The notes under the pieces: generated by a model
What the model was told of the DNA's origin: nothing
The model's input: the letters and a program-made list of their open reading frames with translations, nothing else
Database searches by the model: none
Shown: piece after piece, positions 43,707 to 51,983 of the stretch
Position numbering within the stretch: position 1 is the first letter of the stretch
Layout of the letters: each line of letters begins with the position of its first letter
Origin: an uncultured Helicobacter sp.
Lineage (GTDB): Bacteria > Campylobacterota > Campylobacteria > Campylobacterales > Helicobacteraceae
DNA length: 64,000 bases
Assembly (NCBI RefSeq): GCF_937906905.1
Contig: NZ_CALERY010000011.1
Location: forward strand, 1-64,000
Direction: 5' to 3'
Made by a program: the position numbers and the translations under genes

Positions 43707-45371
43707 GTGTTTCGCCGCCTAGCTCTTATCGCTTATCGAGCGCTGTGCGCGATTGCGTGGCTTTTGCTTATGCCACTACTACTCTATCTTAGCACCAAGC
43801 CTAAGTATCGTCGCTCTATCCCTGCTCGGTTTTTCCCATTTTTGCGCGTTTTTACACTAGAATCTAGCGGATTTTGCAAGGATTTTTACCCACATTTTTG
43901 GCTGCACGCCTGCTCCTTTGGAGAGATCAAATCCCTAGAGCCAATTATCCAAGCCCTAGCCCAAGCAGCCCCCACGCGCAATATTTTGCTTACCACCACC
44001 ACGCAAACCGGCTTTGATCTCGCTCAAAGCACCTATATCAATGAGCCTAGAATCCGCGTGGAGTTTCTACCATTTGAGATATTTCTACCCTTTTATGCCC
44101 GCCGCTTAAAGCAGCTGCAAGCCCTTGTGGTTACCGAAGCAGAGCTATGGCTAGAGCTTTTTTATACCACTAAGGCATTAGGCGCGAAAACACTACTGAT
44201 AAATGCTAGGATCTCCACGCGCTCCTATCCCAAATACCGCCGCTTTAGATTTTTTTATCGCTTGCTTTTTAGCTGTGTTGATGAGGTTTTCTCCCAAACT
44301 CAAGCCGACTCCACGCGCCTAGCCGAGCTTGGTGCGCGCCACATAGAAGTGCTTGGCAATCTAAAGCTCCTAAGCCCCATTCACATAAGCCGCACCTATC
44401 AAAAGCCCCAAAATCGCCTAGTGATTGTCGCTGCCTCCACGCATAAGGGGGAAGAAGAGCTGGTGCTGCAAGCCTTTAGCACGCTTAACAAGCTAGAATC
44501 TAGCGCAAAAGTGGATTCGGCTTGTGGGCTAGAATCCCAAGGCGGCTTTACAGAACAAGCCGAAAACAAAACCGCCGCAAGTAAAAAAGCCGCCGAGATT
44601 GAAAACCAGCCGCAAGCCCCAGAATCCACTTTTGAAAACGCCACAAATTTAAACGCCTCTGCACAGGATTCTAGGATTTGCGATGAGAAAACAAGCGAAG
44701 CGCTCGGCGATAGCCGATGTTTCTTTAGCAAATCGGCGCTTTCAAGCGATTGGCAAGGGAGTTACCTAGAGAGTAATGACCGCAGGCAATCGCGCAGAAT
44801 CGCCGATTTATCGCGCAAAACAAGCGAAGCGGTGCAAGGCGCAGCCGCAGCAGGTTTCTTTAGTAAAGCCGAATCCACCAAAAGCGCGGCAAAGCCAACG
44901 CCCAAAACGCAAAAAGTGGATTCTAGCTTACTAATCCTAGCCCCCCGCCACCCAGAACGCTTTACCCAAGTAGCTTCCCTGCTAGCAAGCTACCCCTTTG
45001 CTAGTGCGCGATTTAGCCACGACCCAAACGCGCTTACAAACCCTAGCCTTGATGTCGTGCTGCTTGATACACTAGGCGAGCTAAACAACTGCTATGCCAT
45101 AGCAGATATAGTGATTTTAGGCGGCGCATTTATCCCAGCAGGGGGGCATAACCCACTTGAGCCAGCATTTTTTGGCACCAAGCTTATTAGCGGCAGAGCG
45201 ATTTTCAACCAAGAAGCCCTTTTTGCCTGTGTTGATGGCTACACCTTATGCGAGGCAAGCGAGCTAGAATCCACTCTCCTAGCCCACCAAAGCCTACCGC
45301 ACACTAGCTATAAACACACCCAAGCAAGCCTCTCCACACTTATCCAAGCAATCACCACGCATAAGGACTAG
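43707..45371 (+). CDS. waaA: KDO transferase WaaA with a large internal insertion
   Basis: 554 residues against about 390-430 for the family. Adds 3-deoxy-D-manno-octulosonic acid to lipid A precursor at the inner membrane. N-terminal membrane segment, then LHACSFGEIKSLEPII, TEAELWLELFYTTKALGAKTLLINARIS and the C-terminal LGGAFIPAGGHNPLEPAFFGTKLI are typical GT30. Residues about 265-408 are an extra block between VIVAASTHKGEEELVL and LLILAPRHPERF, which are normally adjacent. The block is Ser/Glu/Ala-rich, has an internal duplication (KTSEA...FFSK twice, about 43-45 codons apart) and carries copies of the dispersed GAATC-family element. Frame is intact, so the enzyme is probably active. Start is GTG. 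Confidence 0.92.
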   Translation: MFRRLALIAYRALCAIAWLLLMPLLLYLSTKPKYRRSIPARFFPFLRVFTLESSGFCKDFYPHFWLHACSFGEIKSLEPIIQALAQAAPTRNILLTTTTQTGFDLAQSTYINEPRIRVEFLPFEIFLPFYARRLKQLQALVVTEAELWLELFYTTKALGAKTLLINARISTRSYPKYRRFRFFYRLLFSCVDEVFSQTQADSTRLAELGARHIEVLGNLKLLSPIHISRTYQKPQNRLVIVAASTHKGEEELVLQAFSTLNKLESSAKVDSACGLESQGGFTEQAENKTAASKKAAEIENQPQAPESTFENATNLNASAQDSRICDEKTSEALGDSRCFFSKSALSSDWQGSYLESNDRRQSRRIADLSRKTSEAVQGAAAAGFFSKAESTKSAAKPTPKTQKVDSSLLILAPRHPERFTQVASLLASYPFASARFSHDPNALTNPSLDVVLLDTLGELNNCYAIADIVILGGAFIPAGGHNPLEPAFFGTKLISGRAIFNQEALFACVDGYTLCEASELESTLLAHQSLPHTSYKHTQASLSTLIQAITTHKD

Positions 45372-45375
45372 CCAA

Positions 45376-46101
45376 ATGGAAAAAGCCTACAAACTCCTAA
45401 GCCTGCAAAAGCACATCTCCCACAGCCAAGCAAAATCGCTCATCGACAGCGGACTTGTGAGTGCCAATGGCAGAAAGCTAACCCTAGCACGCACCCTGCT
45501 AGACCCTAAGACAAGCTTCCAGATCCAAGACATCGCGCCACTGCGTATCATCGAGCAAAAGGGCGATTTGCTCGTGGTCGATAAGCCAGCATTTTTAGAG
45601 AGCTATGCAATCCAAGCGCGATTTCAAGGCTATGAGCTGCTCCATAGGCTTGATAGAGAGACAAGCGGTGTGCTGCTGCTTGCTAGGAGCCAGAGTCAAA
45701 CAGCCTTAGAGATTATCCGCGCTTTTAAAGCACGCAAGGTAGAGAAGATTTACTACGCGCTTGTGAGTGGCATTATCCCAGAGTCTAGCACCATCAATGC
45801 CCCTATCCTTACCAAAAAGGGCAAGAGTGCCAAAAGCAAGGTGCATAAAGATGGGCTAGAAGCGATCACCCACATCACCCCAGAATCCATTGTAGGCAAA
45901 AAGACCCTGCTACGCGTGAAAATCGAGACAGGCAGGACCCACCAAATCCGCGTGCATTTAGCCCATATAGGACACCCAATCCTAGGCGACACACTCTATG
46001 GCGGCGCAAATGCCGCGCGCCTTATGCTGCACGCAAGCGATATTGAGCTACTAGGAATGAAGTTCCATGCGCCACTGCCAGAAGAATTTCGCATTCGCTA
46101 G
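45376..46101 (+). CDS. RluA family pseudouridine synthase
   Basis: 241 residues. An N-terminal S4 RNA-binding segment (HISHSQAKSLIDSGLVSANGRKL) and the catalytic motif HRLDRETSGVLLLA with Asp93. ETGRTHQIRVHLAHIGHPILGDTLYGG is the C-terminal family signature. Isomerises uridine in rRNA or tRNA; the site cannot be told from sequence. Position matches HP0956. The last 35 bp overlap the next gene. Confidence 0.93.
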   Translation: MEKAYKLLSLQKHISHSQAKSLIDSGLVSANGRKLTLARTLLDPKTSFQIQDIAPLRIIEQKGDLLVVDKPAFLESYAIQARFQGYELLHRLDRETSGVLLLARSQSQTALEIIRAFKARKVEKIYYALVSGIIPESSTINAPILTKKGKSAKSKVHKDGLEAITHITPESIVGKKTLLRVKIETGRTHQIRVHLAHIGHPILGDTLYGGANAARLMLHASDIELLGMKFHAPLPEEFRIR

Positions 46102-46630
46102 CCTAGAATCTAGTCTCAATGCGATCTCTTCACATTTCTTGCCAGCCTGTCGCGATGAGATTTATACACTACTCTGGGAGATAGGGAGCAATGCTCTCAA
46201 ATATGGTGTGCGCGATTTATATGCTCCTGTGCAGCTCGTGCAAGCCCAAAGTGCAAAATCCATATTCCCCAGCTATCTTGCACACTGCGCTGCTGGGGTG
46301 CTATATATCCTTATCCAAGAATCCGCCACAAGAAAATCTGCCAAAACCCTACACCTCTGCTTTTGCTACCAAGTGCCAATCACTCGATTCTCCAAAAGCC
46401 CGCAAGCAAGAAGCATGAAACAGCTATCGCAAACATTAACCCCAAAGAATCCGCACCCAAGTAAATCAAGCCCACACCACAATGGATTGGGGCATAGGCT
46501 AATTAACCATTACGCAAATGTTTTTTGCTACAATGCCCCAAAATTGTCTATTCCTTGCGCTCATATCCGCGCCATATCCCTGCATATCAAAGGAACCTAT
46601 CTTGCTTTTCGCCATGGTAAAACGCAATGA
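46067..46630 (+). CDS. HATPase-like protein, possible anti-sigma-type kinase
   Basis: 187 residues. DEIYTLLWEIGSNALKYG (about 30-47) reads as the N-box of the GHKL/HATPase fold with Asn42, and NGLGHRLINHYANVF near residue 140 resembles the G2 box and following helix. The intervening G1 box DxGxG is not evident, so ATP binding may be altered. Overlap with the upstream pseudouridine synthase and the downstream STAS-like gene suggests coupled translation. Together with that gene it looks like a RsbW/SpoIIAB-SpoIIAA type pair, which is inference. Not recognised as a known Helicobacter gene. Confidence 0.6.
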   Translation: MRHCQKNFAFASLESSLNAISSHFLPACRDEIYTLLWEIGSNALKYGVRDLYAPVQLVQAQSAKSIFPSYLAHCAAGVLYILIQESATRKSAKTLHLCFCYQVPITRFSKSPQARSMKQLSQTLTPKNPHPSKSSPHHNGLGHRLINHYANVFCYNAPKLSIPCAHIRAISLHIKGTYLAFRHGKTQ

Positions 46631-47078
46631 CACTACCTATCTCTGCTGTGAGGGGCGCATAAAAAGCTACGAAGACTATCTGGCGTTTGCCAAAGGGCTA
46701 GATGATCTCATCGCCCAGCACATCGCATTAGAATCCAGCCCAAAGCAATGGAAAATCATGCTGCTTGATACATTTCCTATCAACTCCTACGCATTAGGTC
46801 ATCTCCTACGACTCAAGCTCTATAATCACTATGATTTCGCCCTAGCCACAAATAACTACCGCGTGCTTGAGACACTTGAAATCGTGGAGTTTCACAATCT
46901 ATTTACCCTTAGTGTGGAGCATGACCCACGCTATACTAAAGCCAAAGACCTAAAAGAAGCCCAAAGTCCCCAGAATCCAAAGGACGCCACAGACCCTAAA
47001 AGCCCAAATAATACTGCAAACACCCCAGATCAACCACACACAAAAACAATAATCAAGGATACACATGCAAACATATAG
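46602..47078 (+). CDS. STAS-like protein, possible anti-sigma antagonist
   Basis: 158 residues from TTG 46602, which has AAAGGA seven bases upstream; ATG 46614 without a well-placed site is the alternative. KIMLLDTFPINSYALGHLLRLKLYNH aligns by pattern with the STAS segment I-D-S-S-G-L-G, placing Ser62 at the position phosphorylated in SpoIIAA. FALATNNYRVLETLEIVEFHNLFTL matches the last strand-helix of the fold. The C-terminal 40 residues are Asn/Pro/Lys/Thr low complexity. Overlaps the HATPase-like gene by 29 bp and lgt by 14 bp. Confidence 0.6.
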   Translation: MLFAMVKRNDTTYLCCEGRIKSYEDYLAFAKGLDDLIAQHIALESSPKQWKIMLLDTFPINSYALGHLLRLKLYNHYDFALATNNYRVLETLEIVEFHNLFTLSVEHDPRYTKAKDLKEAQSPQNPKDATDPKSPNNTANTPDQPHTKTIIKDTHANI

Positions 47079-47961
47079 CACATGGAATACGATTTACTCA
47101 CACTTTGATCCCGTAGCTTTTAGTGTATTTGGTGTAAATGTGCATTGGTATGGGATCGCGTATGTGTGCGCGCTTATTTTCGCGCTTTTTGTCGCGCATT
47201 TTTTTATCGCCAAATTCCCCGCACGCTTCCCCATATCTAAGCAGCTTTTAGATAGCTACTTTCTCTGGGCGGAGCTTGGCGTGATTATAGGAGCTAGGCT
47301 TGGCTATGTGCTTATCTATGATCCTGATAGATTCTGGTATCTAGCCAATCCACTAGAGATTTTTAGCCCATTTGATAGTCGCGGGGAGTTTGTGGGGATT
47401 CGGGGAATGAGCTTCCACGGCGGGGTGATTGGATTCTTGCTTGCTTCGGTGATTTTTGTGCGTATAAAAAAAATCGCCCTCCTCCCACTTATGGATCTAG
47501 TCGCTATTAGCGTACCTCTAGCCTATGTCTTTGGGCGAGTGGGGAATTTCTTAAACCAAGAGTTGTTTGGCAGGATTGTCCCAGCCGAAGATAGTATTGG
47601 GCAGGTGATTGGTATTGTTATCAATGGCACGCTGCGCTACCCTAGTCAGCTGCTAGAAGCTCTGCTAGAAGGGCTTGTGGTGTTTGTCATCATCATAATA
47701 AGCTCGCGCGTAAAGCTCCTTACAAATGCACTTATTGGCGTGTATGGGGTGAGCTATGGGCTTATGCGATTTGTCGCAGAGTATTGGAGAGAGCCAGATC
47801 CGCAGCTTGGGCTATTTGGCTCTTTGAGTATGGGGCAGATTCTCTCTTTGATAATGATTATCCTAGGGGCTTTAGTTATCATCTATGCTATGCAAAACAA
47901 CCTACGAAACAATTCACAAAACAATGTGCAAGGAATGCGCAATGCTTCATCTAAATCCTAA
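47065..47961 (+). CDS. lgt: Prolipoprotein diacylglyceryl transferase Lgt
   Basis: 298 residues, inner-membrane enzyme transferring diacylglycerol from phosphatidylglycerol to the lipobox Cys of prolipoproteins. About seven membrane helices. Key motifs: VHWYGIAY, GARLGYVLIYD, GMSFHGGVIG and the signature FGRVGNFLNQELFGR. The C-terminal tail is Asn/Gln-rich. Its order after the pseudouridine synthase matches HP0955, with the HATPase/STAS pair inserted between. A substrate in the window is the putative lipoprotein at 37293-37976. Confidence 0.95.
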   Translation: MQTYSTWNTIYSHFDPVAFSVFGVNVHWYGIAYVCALIFALFVAHFFIAKFPARFPISKQLLDSYFLWAELGVIIGARLGYVLIYDPDRFWYLANPLEIFSPFDSRGEFVGIRGMSFHGGVIGFLLASVIFVRIKKIALLPLMDLVAISVPLAYVFGRVGNFLNQELFGRIVPAEDSIGQVIGIVINGTLRYPSQLLEALLEGLVVFVIIIISSRVKLLTNALIGVYGVSYGLMRFVAEYWREPDPQLGLFGSLSMGQILSLIMIILGALVIIYAMQNNLRNNSQNNVQGMRNASSKS

Positions 47962-48952
47962 GCTCCTAGCGTGGCTATGGCTACTGCTTGCTATCATCAC
48001 AGAAGTGCTAGGCTCAAGCTTTTTGAAACTCGCACAAAGTATGAGCTATGGCTTTTTGGTTACAGCATTTTTCATCTGTGTGTCCTACTACTTCATTGGG
48101 CTAGCGATTAAGCAAATCAGCGTAAGCGTAGCGTATGCGATGTGGGAAGTGCTGGGGGTTATATGTATTGTTTTGATTGGGATTTGGTATTTTGATGAGA
48201 ATCTAGCTATCGTGCAGTATGCTGGGATTGCGTGTGCGGTTGTGGGGATCTTGCTCATCAACTTTGGCGAAGTGGATTCTACGGATTCAGCTTGTGGGCT
48301 AGAATCGGTGATTTCTTCGCCGCGCTGCGTCGATAGACACCCCAGTCTTATCTCCTTGCGCAGCTTGAAAAGCACCGATTCTAGCTCCACAATCTTAGAA
48401 TCCCAAACACAAAAAGAAGCAAATACCCCAAAATCCACAAAAAGCACCGCTAGCACCACCGCAATTCCTAGAATCCTTGAAGAAGAAAAAGGGGCTGAGT
48501 GTGAAAACCCAGCCAAAAATCAAAAAGTGGATTCTAGCAGCCCAAGCTACAAATCTTTTATCGCCTTAAGCGCAGGGCTTATGAGCGTAGTGGCTCTCTC
48601 GCTTCTAGGCTATGCGTGGCATAGCACGCCTGCTATGCTTGGCTTTGCGTTTGTGTGTATCGCAGCGGTGCTTGATGTCGTGGCAAATTTACTGCTAAAA
48701 GCCTCAAATGGCTTCTCTAAGCTAGGCTATGGGCTAGGCGCGGTGGCAGTGGTGATTGGGGCATTTTATCTGCTTATGCTAGCCCTAGATTCTATGGAGC
48801 TTGCAGTGGCGTATTCTAGCTGGGGGGCGATAGGGATTATCGGCACGATTGCTGGGGGGAGAATCTTATTTGGCGAGCGGCTTAATGCCATAGGCTATGT
48901 GGGGGTCGTGCTAGTTATCGCAGCCGTTGGGCTACTGCACGAGATTATTTAA
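47942..48952 (+). CDS. Fused SMR-family transporter, two domains with linker helix
   Basis: 336 residues from ATG 47942 (AAGGA seven bases upstream; 20 bp overlap with lgt). Two four-helix small multidrug resistance domains in one chain. First: WLWLLLAIITEVLGSSFLKLA with the essential Glu, through VGILLINFG. Second: FAFVCIAAVLDVVANLLLKAS, with Asp in place of that Glu, through VLVIAAVGLLHE. Between them lie about 90 Ser/Thr/Glu/Pro-rich residues and an extra membrane helix (SFIALSAGLMSVVALSLLGYAW), which would flip the second domain and allow the antiparallel pairing that SMR dimers need. In C. jejuni the two are separate genes. Substrate unknown. Confidence 0.82.
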   Translation: MLHLNPKLLAWLWLLLAIITEVLGSSFLKLAQSMSYGFLVTAFFICVSYYFIGLAIKQISVSVAYAMWEVLGVICIVLIGIWYFDENLAIVQYAGIACAVVGILLINFGEVDSTDSACGLESVISSPRCVDRHPSLISLRSLKSTDSSSTILESQTQKEANTPKSTKSTASTTAIPRILEEEKGAECENPAKNQKVDSSSPSYKSFIALSAGLMSVVALSLLGYAWHSTPAMLGFAFVCIAAVLDVVANLLLKASNGFSKLGYGLGAVAVVIGAFYLLMLALDSMELAVAYSSWGAIGIIGTIAGGRILFGERLNAIGYVGVVLVIAAVGLLHEII

Positions 48953-48960
48953 GGCAAGCT

Positions 48961-49302
48961 ATGGACATCTATATAATCCTAACCACCACCAGCAGCAAAA
49001 AGGAAGCAAAGTCTATCGCCAAAGCCCTTTTAGAGCATAACCTCATCGCCTGTGCGCAGTGGAGCAAAATTAAAAGTCTCTATCGCTTCAAAGGACAAAT
49101 CCACTGCGACAAAGAATATCTCCTCACGATAAAAACCACCGCCCATGCCCTAGAATCTGCTAAAGCCCTGCTACTAGAGAAGCATAGCTACAAGCTCCCA
49201 GAATGCGTGGCAATAAAGCTAGATGACAGCACGCCAGAATATCTGCATTTCGTGCAAAAAAATTGTGAGAAGCTTTCCAACAAGCGTGATAGCAAGGACT
49301 AG
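48961..49302 (+). CDS. cutA: Divalent cation tolerance protein CutA
   Basis: 113 residues, typical of this small trimeric ferredoxin-like protein. Conserved ILTTTSSKKEAKSIAKALLEHNLIACAQ, SLYRFKGQIHCDKEYLLTIKTT, and the C-terminal VAIKLDDSTPEYLHFV, where families have PVxxGxxxYLxWI. Role in copper tolerance is disputed. Last rightward gene of the glyQ block, overlapping the convergent outer-membrane gene by 4 bp. Confidence 0.9.
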   Translation: MDIYIILTTTSSKKEAKSIAKALLEHNLIACAQWSKIKSLYRFKGQIHCDKEYLLTIKTTAHALESAKALLLEKHSYKLPECVAIKLDDSTPEYLHFVQKNCEKLSNKRDSKD

Positions 49303-50084
49303 AATCCAAGCCCTACTTCAATCATCGCACTGAAAACATTGTGCGCAGCAATGAAATACTGCATGCCATCATGACTAATCGTAGGCGAAGCTGGAAGATA
49401 CTGATACTTACCACTAAGTCGCACATAGCTGTGGAGACGATCAGTAATATCAAACGCCGCTCCCACATGTGCCAGCACGCTTGAAGCAGCTCCTGCACGC
49501 GCTAGAAGGTTTAGATTCTGGCTTGGGTAGAATCGATATGTAAGTCCCGGATCATACACATATCCCGCACCATATTCCAACGCCACACTTTGACTTAGCG
49601 GGATTTTGCCCTCTAGCTCCCCACCAATACCAAAGCTCCTATGCGCCGCATTGATTCCATGACTCACAATCCTGCGATCATCGTAGTAAAATATCACATT
49701 TACATACAAAGGCACGCTCTGGGTTAGGATATTAAACCCAAAGCGCGGTAGTAGCTCAAAATTCCCCACCATGCGTTCCTGCCCTGCAATACCTAGTCCA
49801 AATCGCGCAGCAAGCGAGACTTTAAAACGCTTATACATCTCATCTCCACTTATAGCAATAAATCCACCAAGCGTATTGAGATTCTGCCCTTGTAGGCTAT
49901 CAGCATAATACACCCCACCAAACCCGATACGCCCAAAGCTCGAAGCCGTATCTGTGTAGCCAGTAATCGAGCTAGCTGCATGCGCACTCACACCAAATGC
50001 AAACACTCCCATCAGCGCCCCCGCTAACGCATCTCTAGTGATTTTACCAAGCCCGCTAAACACATTTGCATGAAACTCTCGCAT
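49299..50084 (-). CDS. Outer-membrane beta-barrel protein
   Basis: 261 residues from ATG 50084 (AAGGAG five bases upstream). Signal peptide ends near FGVSAHA. The mature part is built of amphipathic strands (RIGFGGVYYAD, FKVSLAARFGLGIAG, YVNVIFYYDD, VALEYGAGYVYD, AHVGAAFDI) and finishes SAMIEVGLGF with the C-terminal Phe that the BAM machine recognises. Probably an eight- to ten-strand barrel of the Helicobacter OMP type; no specific family identified. Confidence 0.8.
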   Translation of the reverse strand: MREFHANVFSGLGKITRDALAGALMGVFAFGVSAHAASSITGYTDTASSFGRIGFGGVYYADSLQGQNLNTLGGFIAISGDEMYKRFKVSLAARFGLGIAGQERMVGNFELLPRFGFNILTQSVPLYVNVIFYYDDRRIVSHGINAAHRSFGIGGELEGKIPLSQSVALEYGAGYVYDPGLTYRFYPSQNLNLLARAGAASSVLAHVGAAFDITDRLHSYVRLSGKYQYLPASPTISHDGMQYFIAAHNVFSAMIEVGLGF

Positions 50085-50302
50085 GAACACTCCTTATATA
50101 TAAATCTGTCATAGATACCCAACCATTCTAAACAAAAATCATAAAATTTCCAAATTCTGTTAAGGGCATAGGAAATCTATAACCGATCACAACATAATCA
50201 TATCGACCAAACTATCACAACTAGCCATGATAAGTAGCGCAAGCAGCAATTGCGCCTTAAGAAGCGCCTACTTAAAATGCCTTTAGCGTTAGGTTTTGGT
50301 GC

Positions 50303-50308
50303 TATAAT
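50303..50308 (+). promoter_or_regulatory. -10 box (TATAAT) for hisD
   Basis: TTTTGGTGCTATAATGC is an extended -10 46 bp before the hisD start. The rest of 50085-50353 separates divergent genes and shows nothing else clear. Confidence 0.65.
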
Positions 50309-50353
50309 GCACGCTCCATGATACACTGATACTAATACCCCAAAGGCATTTCC

Positions 50354-51685
50354 ATGATAAAGATACTTCACACTAGCCATGCTAGCTTTGCAAGTGAGTT
50401 TAACGCGATTCTTGCGCGTGGGGGCGATGATCTAAGTGATGCGCAAGAACATATCCGCCCGCTTATGCAAGCGATTTTTGAGCAGGGCTTGAGCGCAGTG
50501 CTTGAGCAAGTGGAGCGCTTTGATCATTTTAGGGCACACGATCTCGCCCAGCTCACAATTACGCCACAAGAGTGCAAAAGCGCGTATGAGAATCTTGATC
50601 CAGAATCCAAAACCGCTCTGCACATCGCTTATGAAAGGATCCACGCATTCCACACCAAGCAGAAACAAAAATCCTGGCTGGATTTTGATAGCCATGGCAG
50701 CATACTAGGTCAGCTCTACACGCCAATCGCGCGTGCAGGGCTCTATATCCCCGGTGGCAAAGCCGCCTACCCAAGCTCTGTGCTTATGAATGCTATCCCA
50801 GCAATCGTAGCAGGCGTAGAGGAGATCATGGTCTGCACGCCCACACCACAAGGCATAGCAAATCCCCTACTTCTAGCTGCACTGCATATTTGTGGTATCA
50901 CAGAGATTTACCGCGTGGGTGGCGCAAGCGCAATAGCACTCATGGCACATGGTCTGCAAGACACGCAGGGTAAAATGCTTATCAAACATGTCGATGTCAT
51001 CAGCGGTCCAGGGAATATCTATGTCGCCGCGGCAAAAGCCCTTGTCTATGGCAAAGTAGGGATTGATATGATCGCAGGACCTAGCGAAATCGCTATCATC
51101 GCAGATTCTAGCGCAGATCCTATGATAATCGCGCGCGATTTACTCTCCCAAGCCGAGCATGATGAAATGGCATGCGCATTTGCTTTCACCACAGATTTCA
51201 CACAGGCACAAGCAGTGGAGCAAGCACTTAGAACGCTTATAGAAACACTCCCTAGAAAAGACATCGCCAAAACCAGCCTAGAGAATCGCGGCGCGATTTT
51301 TGTCTGTGGCGATATGAGCGAGTGTATCGAGCTATGCAATGCTTTAGCACCCGAACATTTGGAGCTACTGCTTGAAAATAGCTTCTCTTACCTGCCACGC
51401 ATTAAGGCAGCAGGCGCGATTTTCCTAGGGGCATACACACCAGAATCCATAGGCGACTATCTCGCAGGACCAAACCACACGCTCCCCACAGGTGGGTGCG
51501 CTAGGTTTTTCTCCCCGCTGGGTGTGGATACATTTATGAAAAAAAGCTCAATCATCAGCTTTAGCAAGCAAGGCATTGACGCACTTGCTAAGCCCTGTGC
51601 GAGCCTAGCGCGGCTTGAGGGGCTTGAGGCGCACGCACTCTCTGCGCTTGCCAGGTTAGATTCTGCACATGATTGTGCGCAATGA
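50354..51685 (+). CDS. hisD: Histidinol dehydrogenase
   Basis: 443 residues. Oxidises histidinol to histidine in two NAD-dependent steps with zinc. Signatures: YIPGGKAAYPSSVLMNAIPA, RVGGASAIALMAHG, VDVISGPGNIYVAAAKALV, IDMIAGPSEIAIIADSSADP, SQAEHDEMA (zinc ligands) and the C-terminal GDYLAGPNHTLPTGGCARF. No other his gene lies here. H. pylori lacks this pathway; several enterohepatic species and Campylobacter have it. The 3' end overlaps nothing but is followed closely by the HP0242-like gene. Confidence 0.96.
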   Translation: MIKILHTSHASFASEFNAILARGGDDLSDAQEHIRPLMQAIFEQGLSAVLEQVERFDHFRAHDLAQLTITPQECKSAYENLDPESKTALHIAYERIHAFHTKQKQKSWLDFDSHGSILGQLYTPIARAGLYIPGGKAAYPSSVLMNAIPAIVAGVEEIMVCTPTPQGIANPLLLAALHICGITEIYRVGGASAIALMAHGLQDTQGKMLIKHVDVISGPGNIYVAAAKALVYGKVGIDMIAGPSEIAIIADSSADPMIIARDLLSQAEHDEMACAFAFTTDFTQAQAVEQALRTLIETLPRKDIAKTSLENRGAIFVCGDMSECIELCNALAPEHLELLLENSFSYLPRIKAAGAIFLGAYTPESIGDYLAGPNHTLPTGGCARFFSPLGVDTFMKKSSIISFSKQGIDALAKPCASLARLEGLEAHALSALARLDSAHDCAQ

Positions 51686-51719
51686 GAATCTAGCTTTACA
51701 CTACAACAAAGGAGCAATT

Positions 51720-51983
51720 ATGTGGGAAGAACTACATGACTTAGAAGTGCTTGAAGGCGATCCTGTGCAAAAGTGGAGTGAGATTATCCTGCACGCCTCA
51801 CCCACACTAGCTAAAAAGGAGCTCGATAGGATTCTAGAACTCCTAGCCACCTATGAAGTGGCGTTTGAAGAGAGCGGTGCAGATATGCGAAAGTTTATCC
51901 ACACACACCAAGAGCAAATCACAGCGCAAAAGCGCAATATCGCCATAGAATCCAGTGCAAATATCCTAAGCGAGAATGAATAG
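51720..51983 (+). CDS. DUF2018 family protein (HP0242-like)
   Basis: 87 residues from ATG 51720 with AAAGGAG five bases upstream. Nearly all helix: DLEVLEGDPVQKWSEIILHASPTLAKKELDRILELLATYE ... SSANILSENE. It resembles H. pylori HP0242, whose crystal structure is an intertwined pseudo-knotted homodimer of unknown function, including the C-terminal ANILSxNE. Gene order onward (HP0241-like, ispB, hemA, proS, hemC) agrees. Overlaps the next gene by 8 bp. Confidence 0.88.
   Translation: MWEELHDLEVLEGDPVQKWSEIILHASPTLAKKELDRILELLATYEVAFEESGADMRKFIHTHQEQITAQKRNIAIESSANILSENE

Noticed and set aside
44399..44731. Leftward frame opposite the waaA insertion as a nested gene
   Set aside because: The composition follows from low-complexity coding on the other strand; no start signal or homology features were seen.
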